A DNA stretch of 60,779 bases from a virus, in the IMG/VR virus record IMGVR_UViG_3300002514_003933, positions 70,141-130,919 of that record; one strand, given 5' to 3'. The translations under genes were made by a program, and so were the position numbers. Each line of letters opens with the position of its first letter. Position 1 is the stretch's first letter. Below the pieces are notes generated by a model. It worked only from the letters and a program-made list of their open reading frames with translations, was not told the origin of the DNA and ran no database searches. This document shows, one piece after another, positions 29,836-37,006 of this stretch.

Positions 29836-30188
29836 TGGACCACTGGAAGTACCTCTTGGATGCGTGTTCAGACCTCCGATTTTACCCCAACAACCCTGAC
29901 CGTATTGCCTCGGTGTTGGAAGCCCTCTCCTATGTGGTGGAGGAGGAAAGGCCCGAGGGGGGTTCAGCCTCGTTGCTCTTGATGAGGCAGGCCCAAGACC
30001 TCCGCAGGGATGAAACCATCATCCCTCCCCCTGTTGAGGAGGCCGAGGAGGATGAGGAATACGACGATGAGACATGGGATGGGGAACACGACGATGAGGG
30101 CACGAAAGAGGACGGGAGTTTTGAGGGTCTGGTCCAGAACCTACGGTGGTTTGTCCGTCAGATTCAGTCCCCCTCGTCTGGGGGTTAG
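29835..30188 (+). CDS. Acidic hypothetical protein (117 aa)
   Basis: Starts MDHWKYLLDACSDLRFYPNN at a TGATGG overlap. A very acidic stretch (EEAEEDEEYDDETWDGEHDD) lies in the middle, and the end is helical (GLVQNLRWFVRQI). It closes the long gene run before promoter copy 7. The function is unknown. Confidence 0.6.
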   Translation: MDHWKYLLDACSDLRFYPNNPDRIASVLEALSYVVEEERPEGGSASLLLMRQAQDLRRDETIIPPPVEEAEEDEEYDDETWDGEHDDEGTKEDGSFEGLVQNLRWFVRQIQSPSSGG

Positions 30189-30243
30189 TGGCTGCGGTTG
30201 ACCGAGCCATAAGACCATGATTTCTTTCAAGATTTCTCGCTGC

Positions 30244-30288
30244 GGGGGGTTCAACTCGCCCCCCTATCTCCGTATATAAGTGGAGGGG
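30244..30288 (+). promoter_or_regulatory. Phage promoter block, copy 7
   Basis: GGGGGG, TTCAAC (30250-30255), 17-bp spacer CGCCCCCCTATCTCCG, TATATA (30273-30278), AGTGGAGGGG. Nearly identical to copy 8. Confidence 0.75.
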
Positions 30289-30317
30289 TTCTCCCTTCGC
30301 CTTTTTGGAGATTCCCC

Positions 30318-30851
30318 ATGCTCTACGCACGCAACATTCGATGCTGGCTCCGCTCCGGCTCCCTCTCCTCGCGACCCTACTGTGGTCCCACACGGGGGGC
30401 GTTGGTCCTGGCCGATGGCACCTTGATCCCGATGGACTACTCTGATGTGACTGGCATCCTGCGGCTGCTCGCCACTGACCATGGGGCTATCGCCCATGTC
30501 ACCCTCGCTCCGGCTACGGGTGAATGGGGAGGGACGGCAATGAACCCCGTCACCCGTCACCTCGTTTACTCGACGGGAGCGACTGCTGCCGACGCTGCCG
30601 CTGCGGTTCTCTCACTCCTGGCCGATGCTGATGCCGAGTCGGCGCGGCGAGCCGCTGAACCGGCCTACCGTGCCCGACGGTTGCTGGAAGGCATGGACTG
30701 GTACTCGCACATGTCTGATGACCATAGGTGTTGGGCAGCGGGCGAGCGTGAGATGCGCGAACTCCGGGCTGCGCTGGATGAACTGTCCCCCCGCGATGCC
30801 CGTGCGATCTGGCTCACCTATGCCCCTGCCGACACGACCTGCCCTGTCTGA
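30318..30851 (+). CDS. Hypothetical protein (177 aa)
   Basis: Start after TTTTTGGAGATTCCCC. The N-terminal half is strand-rich (TRGALVLADGTLIPMDYSDV), the middle Ala-rich and helical (AADAAAAVLSLLADADAESA), and the C-terminus helical (EREMRELRAALDELSPRDAR). No family recognised. Single gene under promoter copy 7. Confidence 0.65.
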   Translation: MLYARNIRCWLRSGSLSSRPYCGPTRGALVLADGTLIPMDYSDVTGILRLLATDHGAIAHVTLAPATGEWGGTAMNPVTRHLVYSTGATAADAAAAVLSLLADADAESARRAAEPAYRARRLLEGMDWYSHMSDDHRCWAAGEREMRELRAALDELSPRDARAIWLTYAPADTTCPV

Positions 30852-30866
30852 CATTTCTTCCCCGAA

Positions 30867-30910
30867 GGGGGTTCAACTCGCCCCCCTATCTCCGTATATA
30901 AGTGGAGGGG
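30867..30910 (+). promoter_or_regulatory. Phage promoter block, copy 8
   Basis: GGGGG, TTCAAC (30872-30877), 17-bp spacer CGCCCCCCTATCTCCG, TATATA (30895-30900), AGTGGAGGGG. Confidence 0.75.
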
Positions 30911-30952
30911 GCTCCCTTCCCCTCTACTCTTTCTGCCCACTGGAGGTTACCA

Positions 30953-31333
30953 ATGACGACCAAAACCCTAACGGTTGCGGTCGAATACCGGGGCGACGAA
31001 GCCACCGGATATGCGACTGTCACCCCCGGTCGAGGGACCGGAGCCGAAATCACTCTCCACGGTACCAAGCCCCGATGGATGGCCGAAATCGGTGAGATGG
31101 TGACCCACCCCTACACGCGCACGTTCCGGGTCGGGGATACGGTCGAGTACGACAGCTACAACCTGTCGTACACGGGAACCATCGTGAGCGTCGGCAAGAA
31201 GACTGTCACTGTTGACCCTGGACGGGGTGGTCGGACGAGACGGCTCACATTCCACACCTTCAACTGGAGAAACTGGAACTTTGATGCCGAGGATACGGCA
31301 CGGCGAAACAGCGAAATGATGATGACCCTCTGA
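30953..31333 (+). CDS. Hypothetical protein, small beta-barrel-like (126 aa)
   Basis: Start at ATG 30953 after CACTGGAGGTTACCA. The core FRVGDTVEYDSYNLSYTGTI, then VSVGKKTVTVDP...RLTFHTFNWRNWNFD, resembles a small SH3/KOW-type barrel domain that I associate with phage proteins. There is no catalytic site. Single gene under promoter copy 8. Confidence 0.65.
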   Translation: MTTKTLTVAVEYRGDEATGYATVTPGRGTGAEITLHGTKPRWMAEIGEMVTHPYTRTFRVGDTVEYDSYNLSYTGTIVSVGKKTVTVDPGRGGRTRRLTFHTFNWRNWNFDAEDTARRNSEMMMTL

Positions 31334-31355
31334 TTTTCGCGAAAAAAACGCTGTA

Positions 31356-31400
31356 GGGGGGTTCAACTCACCCCCCCTATCTCCCTATAAGAGTGGACGG
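31356..31400 (+). promoter_or_regulatory. Phage promoter block, copy 9
   Basis: GGGGGG, TTCAAC (31362-31367), 18-bp spacer (one extra C), TATAAG (31386-31391), AGTGGACGGG. The only copy with an 18-bp spacer and with CTCCC in place of CTCCG. Confidence 0.65.
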
Positions 31401-31603
31401 GGGATTCAACGACCAGCCAAAGCCCCCTGCTTGACGGTTGCCAGAGCAGGGATGACGGTAGAGCAACGCCCGGTGCCTCAAGCGGGTTGATACCTTGAAG
31501 CGACATTTATGCGGGATGCACACGACGACACCCAAGATGCCCGAGGCATCGGGCTGGGTGGCGGCATCTGCGCTTTCTTTGACCCCCTGCTTTGGAGACT
31601 GAC
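31401..31603 (+). promoter_or_regulatory. Long structured leader of the gene at 31604
   Basis: About 200 bases separate promoter copy 9 from the start codon. Visible hairpins: 31425-31451 (CCCTGCT/AGCAGGG, 7 bp) and 31536-31550 (GATGC/GCATC). No open frame that I can support. It could be a cis-acting RNA control element. Confidence 0.4.
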
Positions 31604-31972
31604 ATGGGAATCATCGCCCGCCGTGAAGGCGACCGGCTCACCGTCAACTGCGTTGGTGGTGACCTCACTATCCTCCACGAAGCCGCCAACGGTGTGCTCG
31701 TGGTGTCCTGGCCGCGTCGTAAGCACTACGACAAGGGCCGACCGGACTTCCCGGTGCGCTACGAACTGGCCCGTCTCTTGACCGGAGACGAAGCCGTCGA
31801 GGGTCGGCTCACGACCCTGTGCAACTCCGCGCACTACGACTCCTACCCTGACGTGTTCGTCGGCCTCGGCCTCGGCAGCGAGGGCCGGTCTTGGGAGGGA
31901 CGAGTGGCTGGCCGTAACTGGCGAGCCGCCCGAGCCGAGATGGTCGCACTGGCCGAAGCCTGTACCATCTGA
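31604..31972 (+). CDS. Hypothetical protein (122 aa)
   Basis: Start at ATG 31604 after TTTGGAGACTGAC; an in-frame ATG at 31592 overlaps that ribosome site. Starts MGIIARREGDRLTVNCVGGD; beta-rich N-terminal half, helical C-terminus (NWRAARAEMVALAEA). No family recognised. A long inverted repeat follows the stop. Confidence 0.65.
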   Translation: MGIIARREGDRLTVNCVGGDLTILHEAANGVLVVSWPRRKHYDKGRPDFPVRYELARLLTGDEAVEGRLTTLCNSAHYDSYPDVFVGLGLGSEGRSWEGRVAGRNWRAARAEMVALAEACTI

Positions 31973-31981
31973 ACCCTTATC

Positions 31982-32037
31982 GCGAAGGGGGCCGTTGAGC
32001 CTCGGTAGTTGAGCCGTGTAAGCCCAGCCCCCTTCGC
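31982..32037 (+). ncRNA. Structured RNA or terminator with 11-bp perfect stem
   Basis: GCGAAGGGGGC (31982-31992) pairs perfectly with GCCCCCTTCGC (32027-32037), enclosing 34 bases. No T run follows, so it is not a standard terminator. The stem is too long for a tRNA acceptor and I see no T-arm consensus. It may be a small RNA or a transcript-stabilising element. Confidence 0.4.
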
Positions 32038-32122
32038 CTGTTATCTCCCGCGCTTGCGGGTCCACGATCTGGGAGGGGACTGTCCTCCGTCCCAGTGACC
32101 AGTAGACCACCTCGCGAGGGAA

Positions 32123-32160
32123 CCCACCCCACCCCCATTTTGGGGAGGGGTGGGTTTTCT
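32123..32160 (+). terminator. Rho-independent terminator
   Basis: CCCACCCC pairs with GGGGTGGG and an inner CCCC with GGGG around ATTT, followed by TTTTCTT. It separates the gene at 31604 from promoter copy 10. Confidence 0.8.
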
Positions 32161-32166
32161 TCGTTT

Positions 32167-32210
32167 GGGGGGGTTCAACTCCCCCGTGCTTCTCCGTATA
32201 GGAGAAACCC
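32167..32210 (+). promoter_or_regulatory. Phage promoter block, copy 10
   Basis: G run, TTCAAC (32173-32178), 17-bp spacer CCCCCGTGCTTCTCCG, TATAGG (32196-32201). TGCTT subtype. Confidence 0.7.
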
Positions 32211-32220
32211 CCATCCAGTT

Positions 32221-32233
32221 CCGCATTGAGCGG
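32221..32233 (+). promoter_or_regulatory. Leader hairpin, covaried stem (CCGC-ATTGA-GCGG)
   Basis: Four-base-pair stem different in sequence from the GCCTC type, with the related loop ATTGA. It precedes CAAGGAACACT and the ATG at 32246. Confidence 0.55.
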
Positions 32234-32245
32234 TCAAGGAACACT

Positions 32246-33667
32246 ATGAGCACTGCACTCAACGAAATCCGAATGATGCCCCGCGAAGTACCTCGGGATG
32301 AGTTTCACGAGCGGATCATCGACGGTTTGGTCAGAGGGGAGGTTGACCCTCGTTCTCTCCAGGCCCTTTTCAACGTGCCAGGAGTGGGCTTTCACCGATC
32401 CCTCTACTGCCTGACGCTGCACCTCGCCCACTACCGGCTGTCAGGGAATCAGTCGTTCGTGATCCCGGCCCCTATGCAGGAAGCACTGGCGCGTACCTCA
32501 CTGGAAGAGGTGGGGGTGGAGGACATTCGGATCCCCTACACGAGCCAGTACATCGCGCTGCCGGGATGTGAGCACGAGATATGGGGCGGCGAAGACACCC
32601 GTTGGCATAAGGTGGGGGGAGTCTTCCTTCGCCACAGCCATGGCGAGGAAGGGTACAAGATGGGTGCAGACGGGAAGTCTGCACTCGTGATTCCCCCCTC
32701 CCCCGACCAAGACAAGGGAGTGATTCACTTCTACCTTTGGGGCATGGAAAATGACGCATCCATGATGCCAGGGGATGATGCGTCGATCTGGTTGGCCCTG
32801 GACCTCAACGAGATGGGAAAGATGGACGTGGAAACCTATCTCCTCTCCGTCTTGGCGAAGGGCGGCAGGGACCAGACTGATGCGCTCCGGGGGCTGTACC
32901 GCAACGAACAGGGTGAGCCCACGGTCGCCTTGGGGGGAACTGCCCCTATGACTCTCGACCCCATGGCTCTCGGCCCTGTGGATGCACCGGGACTCGCGGC
33001 TACCTGGGGTCGCGGAACTGACCACGACCAGAAGATCGCGGACAGTGTGTTCACGGTGGTCCGTATCATCCTCAACGCGCTGCTCTACCTCGACTCCGAG
33101 GGTGCCGATCAACAGGTGGACCCGGAATGTGTCGAAGCAACCCAGGAACGCTCAAAGATTCAAGCCGCCCTGGACCGCATGAAGAATCAGCGGAAGCGTA
33201 AGGGACGGCATCTCCGTAAGCGTCTCGCTGCCCTGCCCGTGGACAACGTGGTCTGGATAGGTCGCTCTGTGGCCTTTGGGGGGACGACAGGCTCCAAGAA
33301 CGCCTCTGGGTCACCCCAGCGTAGGCATTGGGTCCGTGGTCACTGGTGGCCTCGTCGGGATACCATCCGCCGTCGCATCGCGGCAGCAGAAGCCCAGGTC
33401 CAGGCAGCTTCCGAAGCATACGACGAGATGGTGCAGAGTACCGAGGGGCTGTCAGAGCCCGAAGACCTTGCGGTCCATCTCCCTCACCTGACGGCGTTGC
33501 GGAAGGCCCATGAACAGGCCCAAAAGAGCGCCAATGAGCAGCGGGAAAAACTCGCAGCCAAGCGTCGGTGGGTAATGCCTTATCAGAAAGGTTCCCGCAC
33601 AGAAGCCGGAGCCGTTGAGTCCCACACCTACATGTTGGGCGAGGAGACAGCGAATGATGCCGGATAA
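32246..33667 (+). CDS. Possible AcrVA2-like phage protein (473 aa)
   Basis: Start at ATG 32246 after the leader hairpin and AAGGAA. The N-terminal part is helical with VPGVGFHRSLYCLTLHLAHY; the middle is mixed; the C-terminal third carries RHWVRGHWWPRRDT near 361 and KRRWVMPYQKGSR near 440. The HWVRGHW...W..PY.KG pair is what I recall from AcrVA2-type proteins, an anti-Cas12a family with many phage relatives, but here a helical insertion of about 70 residues separates the two parts. Without a search this is tentative. Its ending overlaps the next gene by 11 bases. Confidence 0.55.
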   Translation: MSTALNEIRMMPREVPRDEFHERIIDGLVRGEVDPRSLQALFNVPGVGFHRSLYCLTLHLAHYRLSGNQSFVIPAPMQEALARTSLEEVGVEDIRIPYTSQYIALPGCEHEIWGGEDTRWHKVGGVFLRHSHGEEGYKMGADGKSALVIPPSPDQDKGVIHFYLWGMENDASMMPGDDASIWLALDLNEMGKMDVETYLLSVLAKGGRDQTDALRGLYRNEQGEPTVALGGTAPMTLDPMALGPVDAPGLAATWGRGTDHDQKIADSVFTVVRIILNALLYLDSEGADQQVDPECVEATQERSKIQAALDRMKNQRKRKGRHLRKRLAALPVDNVVWIGRSVAFGGTTGSKNASGSPQRRHWVRGHWWPRRDTIRRRIAAAEAQVQAASEAYDEMVQSTEGLSEPEDLAVHLPHLTALRKAHEQAQKSANEQREKLAAKRRWVMPYQKGSRTEAGAVESHTYMLGEETANDAG

Positions 33668-33947
33668 GACCATCACCCTCCGACGGGGGGACCAACGTCT
33701 GACCGTTCACCTTGCCGTCGGTGACCAGTTCCCCTGGGCCGTCTGCAACGGGCGTGTGGTCCTTGGACCCCCCGATGGCACCCACACCTCTGATGGGGTG
33801 CCTCTGGACTCCCTGGAGTGGAAGACGGCCCCCTATTGGGTCATGGCAGCGACAGACCCTAATGGCAACGAGGTCGAACTGTCACCTGCTGAATACGCCC
33901 AGGCTGTGGTGAGGCCCCTGGACGACCAACCTCCCCTGTTCATCTGA
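33657..33947 (+). CDS. Small hypothetical protein (96 aa)
   Basis: Starts MPDKTITLRRGDQRLTVHLA, overlapping the preceding gene by 11 bases (GAGGAGACAGCGAATG upstream). Beta-rich throughout with a helical end (SPAEYAQAVVRPLDDQ). No family recognised. Last plus-strand gene before the minus-strand glutamine synthetase cluster; probably co-transcribed with the possible AcrVA2-like gene. Confidence 0.6.
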   Translation: MPDKTITLRRGDQRLTVHLAVGDQFPWAVCNGRVVLGPPDGTHTSDGVPLDSLEWKTAPYWVMAATDPNGNEVELSPAEYAQAVVRPLDDQPPLFI

Positions 33948-34030
33948 CGGGAGCAGAGCCCCCCTCACCACTTCCTGACACCCCAGGCGTTCGGAACAAA
34001 CGGGAAGCGGGAGAGGGACTGGATCTTTTC

Positions 34031-34231
34031 TCACCCCCTGCCTGTCCCTCTCTCATGGAGAGGGACCGACCAGTCGTGGAGCCGGTTGCCCGCTTCCTCA
34101 CACCCGAACTGGAACAGGATCTCGGACAAGGGATGAGCGATGAGGTTGTGGAAAGCCCACTGAAACCTCTTTGGGAGCCGTGCAAAGAGAGGGTTCCCTA
34201 CGGATGGTGCCCACATCTGGCTCTTGGTCAT
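34031..34231 (-). CDS. Small protein with AHPL...LHDW motif (66 aa)
   Basis: Contains FQWAFHNLIAHPLSEILFQF and NRLHDWSVPLHER, a pattern I associate with small phage and bacterial proteins of unknown role. The start follows GAGGGGGGTGC. It lies 9 bases downstream of glutamine synthetase. A perfect 9-bp hairpin (GTCCCTCTC/GAGAGGGAC, 34044-34066) lies in its 3' end and may act as a terminator. Confidence 0.6.
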   Translation of the reverse strand: MTKSQMWAPSVGNPLFARLPKRFQWAFHNLIAHPLSEILFQFGCEEAGNRLHDWSVPLHERGTGRG

Positions 34232-34240
34232 GCACCCCCC

Positions 34241-35317
34241 TCAACACGCAGGTCGGACTACGTTCTGGGGCCATTGACTGAAGGCTGTGCGGAGCATGAC
34301 GGATGCCACTTCGTAGGGGCAAGCGTTTGCGTTGGGCCTACGGTCTTCCAAGTACCCGTAACCATCCTTGGCTGTTCCCATCGGGATTCGGATGCTGGCG
34401 GTGCGGTCACTCACCCCCCACTTGAACTGGTGGTAGGAACACGTTTCGTGCTTCCCGGTGAGACGGGCTTCGATGCCGTCTCCGTAGGCCGCGAGGTGTC
34501 CCTCGACGTGATCCCGCGCCCGGAGGCACCAATCTTCGATGTGTTGGATGCCGCCTGCCTCTCGCATCGCCGCCGTAGAAAAGTTGGTGTGCATCCCGGC
34601 ACCGTTCCAGTCTCCAGCTACAGGCTTGGGGTCAAGTGTGGCGTGGATTCCGTGCTTCTCACCGAGTCGGTAGAGGAGCCAGCGGGCCACCCAGAGATGA
34701 TCCCCTGCCTCCAGCGGGGGCAACGGCCCCACTTGGAACTCCCACTGTCCGGGCATCACCTCGGCGTTTATGCCACTGATTCTGATGCCCGCCTCGACAC
34801 ATGCCCGCATGTGTTCCTCAATGAGATCGCGCCCATAGACCTCATCGGCTCCGACCCCACAGTAGTAGGGGCCTTGCGATGGGGGGAAACGGCGGTCATC
34901 CCCGAAACCCAGAGGGCGTGAACCTCGGAACAGGGTGTGCTCCTGCTCCATGCCGAACCAGCACTTTTGGGCTTCCACCCCAACGCAGTCAATGACCTCA
35001 CGCAGCAGGGCTCGGGAGTTGGACTCGTGAGGGGTGCCGTCTGCATCAGTGACCTCGCACATGATGAGGACATGGTTGCCCCCTCGGATGGGATCCTTGA
35101 AGACCCGGACGGGGACCAACCCGCAATCGGAGTCACCGCCCTCGGCCTGTCCGGTACTGGAGCCGTCATGCCCCCAATGGGGGTAGCAGTCAGGATCGAG
35201 GGGGTTGTCGCAAAAGACTTCCCCGTCGTTGTGCCCCCAGAGCACCTTGGTTTTCGACCGTACCGTTTGTGTGGGCTGGACCCCATCGATCCAGATGTAC
35301 TCGGCGTAAACAGTCAT
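34241..35317 (-). CDS. glnII: Glutamine synthetase, type II (eukaryote-like)
   Basis: 358 residues, complete. The N-terminal beta-grasp region has YIWIDGVQPTQTVRSKTKVL; the catalytic part shows WFGMEQEHTLF, GPYYCGVGADEVYGRDLIEE, HMRACVEAGI, INAEVMPGQWEFQVG, NGAGMHTNFST and RTASIRIPMG. These are the metal- and ATP-binding signatures of GSII. It joins glutamate, ammonia and ATP into glutamine in the cytoplasm. Strong ribosome site AGGAGGTTCA. It is an unusual gene for a phage; a role in supplying amide nitrogen for nucleotide synthesis or DNA modification is inference. Confidence 0.92.
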   Translation of the reverse strand: MTVYAEYIWIDGVQPTQTVRSKTKVLWGHNDGEVFCDNPLDPDCYPHWGHDGSSTGQAEGGDSDCGLVPVRVFKDPIRGGNHVLIMCEVTDADGTPHESNSRALLREVIDCVGVEAQKCWFGMEQEHTLFRGSRPLGFGDDRRFPPSQGPYYCGVGADEVYGRDLIEEHMRACVEAGIRISGINAEVMPGQWEFQVGPLPPLEAGDHLWVARWLLYRLGEKHGIHATLDPKPVAGDWNGAGMHTNFSTAAMREAGGIQHIEDWCLRARDHVEGHLAAYGDGIEARLTGKHETCSYHQFKWGVSDRTASIRIPMGTAKDGYGYLEDRRPNANACPYEVASVMLRTAFSQWPQNVVRPAC

Positions 35318-35419
35318 TGAACCTCCTGTGCCCCAGGCACACTACCCTTGGCTATCTCCCCCAAGGATGAAACACACCCACACAAGGCGAATAGGGCTGC
35401 CTCCACCTCTACGCACAGG

Positions 35420-35611
35420 TCAACTGGCATATCCATCCGCTGCCCAACCCCCTCCTTTGAGAGCGAACGAGGTCTGCGAGATGAGTTTCTGGGTGTGCTT
35501 TGCCTTGCACTTGGGGCACTCTTGGGGCTTGTCACGCTCGGTGTGGCCAACAAGGCGCTCAAATCTGTGGTCGCAAGCCTTGTTCTCGCAACGGTATTCA
35601 AACAGGGGCAT
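35420..35611 (-). CDS. FmdB-family zinc-ribbon protein (63 aa)
   Basis: MPLFEYRCENKACDHRFERL starts the protein, with the second Cys pair in ECPKCKAK and the family ending SFALKGGGWAADGY. This is a complete FmdB-type zinc ribbon (small putative regulators). Located 102 bases upstream of glutamine synthetase on the same strand. Its partner or DNA target is unknown. Confidence 0.85.
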   Translation of the reverse strand: MPLFEYRCENKACDHRFERLVGHTERDKPQECPKCKAKHTQKLISQTSFALKGGGWAADGYAS

Positions 35612-35672
35612 CGGGAACTCTCTTCAGGACAGCCGCGTATCCTCGCGACACTTCCTTGCAGACATACACTTT

Positions 35673-35789
35673 CTATTGAAACCAGTAGGTGAGGGCACCA
35701 GTAAACAGCAAGAGGATGATGATGGTGGGGAGGATGACCTTCCAGTCGGGTCGGATGACCCCTTCTCCACGCGGGCCGTAGAACTTCAT
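35673..35789 (-). CDS. Tiny membrane protein (38 aa)
   Basis: MKFYGPRGEGVIRPDWKVIL leads into PTIIILLLFTGALTYWFQ. One strong membrane segment follows a basic N-terminus. The ATG overlaps the stop of the upstream gene (ATGA), typical of coupled translation in this genome. The role is unknown. Confidence 0.5.
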   Translation of the reverse strand: MKFYGPRGEGVIRPDWKVILPTIIILLLFTGALTYWFQ

Positions 35790-36043
35790 GCCACACACGG
35801 GAGGGTGAAGTTCGACGCAGGGCACACGGCGTAGTCGTTACCCGCAGGCACCTCACCCCCACATCGCGTACACACACCTTGGGCAGCTTTCTTGTCCCGA
35901 TCTTTTCGGGACTGGAGGGCTGCCCTAACGTGCTTTTGGAGCACGTCGGGGAACTGCCGTTGGGTTTGCTTCCGTGTGGGGCAGGTAGGTTGTGCGTTGA
36001 TCCACGCTTCTACTTGCGCTCGTTGATCCCGACTCTCATACAC
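35786..36043 (-). CDS. Small zinc-ribbon protein, GTG start (85 aa)
   Basis: The start GTG at 36043 is chosen because CAGGAGGAAGCCCA stands in front; longer in-frame starts lack a site. Residues 1-50 are charged and helical (YESRDQRAQVEAWINAQPTC). The C-terminus has CTRCGGEVPAGNDYAVCPAS and a final CVA, a probable zinc ribbon. Divergent from the gene at 36142. Confidence 0.55.
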   Translation of the reverse strand: MYESRDQRAQVEAWINAQPTCPTRKQTQRQFPDVLQKHVRAALQSRKDRDKKAAQGVCTRCGGEVPAGNDYAVCPASNFTLPCVA

Positions 36044-36141
36044 TGGGCTTCCTCCTGGGTGGGCCTCTACTCTACCCGTGAGACGACTCGGTAAAGCGGT
36101 ATCCTCCCTATCGGTGAGGTAGATCAACAGGAGTTCCCTCT

Positions 36142-37002
36142 ATGCCACGCTCTCTCACAGCATCTACCCGAAAGACTCTCGTGCGGGTGGCTCTTGCCCT
36201 CCCGCCCGGTGATGCCGAGCGCCGGGTCATTCTCGCCACCTTGCGCCACCCCGACCTCCACAGTGATGCCCTCGCTGAAGGGTTCAACGTCGATGGGCTC
36301 ACCGAACAGCAACGCCAGGAGATCGAAGATTCCGCCAACCGTAGGTGGGACGCATCGAAGGATGCTGATCTCATCAAGCGAGCCCTCAAAGGAGATGTGT
36401 CCGAGGCAGAACGCAAGGCTCTCCTCACGAGCCCTTACTACTTCGATGTTGCCAAGCGCGGTTCCCGAGTCGCTGTCCATCTCAACCTCGGCTACAAGAA
36501 GAAGCACTACAACCTCAAATCCTTTTCCGTCAAAGAGAACCCCAACCTCTCGGGCCGCACCGTTGCCCACGTCCCTTCCACCGTCATCAGTGATGCGACC
36601 TTCATCGTCCGAGCCGGAGGTCAAAAGATGGCAGAGGACGATGGGAACAAGACCGTTCACGCGGGAATCATTGGGAAGTACGGCGGTATGGGCGGGGGTC
36701 GTAAGACCGACACTCAACTTCGGTACAACCCCCATGAAGGGATGACTTGGTTCATGCGCCAGGATCCCGAAACCGGGGACTGGAACATCCCTGTGGAGAG
36801 CGCCAAGCGCGTCTATCTCACACCCACCGGAAAGGTCGGAGAGGTGTGGGCGCAGGGCGTGGTCGATATGCCTGAAAGAGAAGCCGCCAAGCATCGTCGC
36901 GCTTCCCGCCAAGCCCGCCAAGCCCTCATTCGACTGGCTTCTGCTCTCCCCAAAGGCAGCCAATCCCGAAGGACGGTGCTCACCTCACTGGTGACCGAGT
37001 AA
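36142..37002 (+). CDS. Protein with LIR tags at both ends (286 aa)
   Basis: N-terminal tag MPRSLTASTRKTLVRVALAL then PPGDAERRVILATL; C-terminal tag RQARQALIRLASALPKGSQS then RRTVLTSLVTE at the very end. The centre (about 50-240) is a mixed domain (YYFDVAKRGSRVAVHLNLGY; KHYNLKSFSVKEN; TFIVRAGGQKMAEDDGNK) without a recognised family. Ribosome site CAACAGGAGTTCCCTCT. A second tag at the C-terminus shows the motif is a movable unit. Probably a packaged virion protein, by inference. Confidence 0.7.
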   Translation: MPRSLTASTRKTLVRVALALPPGDAERRVILATLRHPDLHSDALAEGFNVDGLTEQQRQEIEDSANRRWDASKDADLIKRALKGDVSEAERKALLTSPYYFDVAKRGSRVAVHLNLGYKKKHYNLKSFSVKENPNLSGRTVAHVPSTVISDATFIVRAGGQKMAEDDGNKTVHAGIIGKYGGMGGGRKTDTQLRYNPHEGMTWFMRQDPETGDWNIPVESAKRVYLTPTGKVGEVWAQGVVDMPEREAAKHRRASRQARQALIRLASALPKGSQSRRTVLTSLVTE

Positions 37003-37006
37003 CACA

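Noticed and set aside
31425-31500. tRNA-like GGTAGAGCA segment
   Set aside because: The D-arm partner and T-arm consensus are missing, and the stems found do not form a cloverleaf.
31982-32037. tRNA gene
   Set aside because: The closing stem is 11 bp, the enclosed part is only 34 bases, and no D-, anticodon- or T-arm pattern fits.
409-32210. Dispersed promoter blocks read as mobile repeat elements
   Set aside because: They are about 45 bp, always in front of plus-strand genes, and show -35/-10 spacing; there are no terminal repeats or target duplications.
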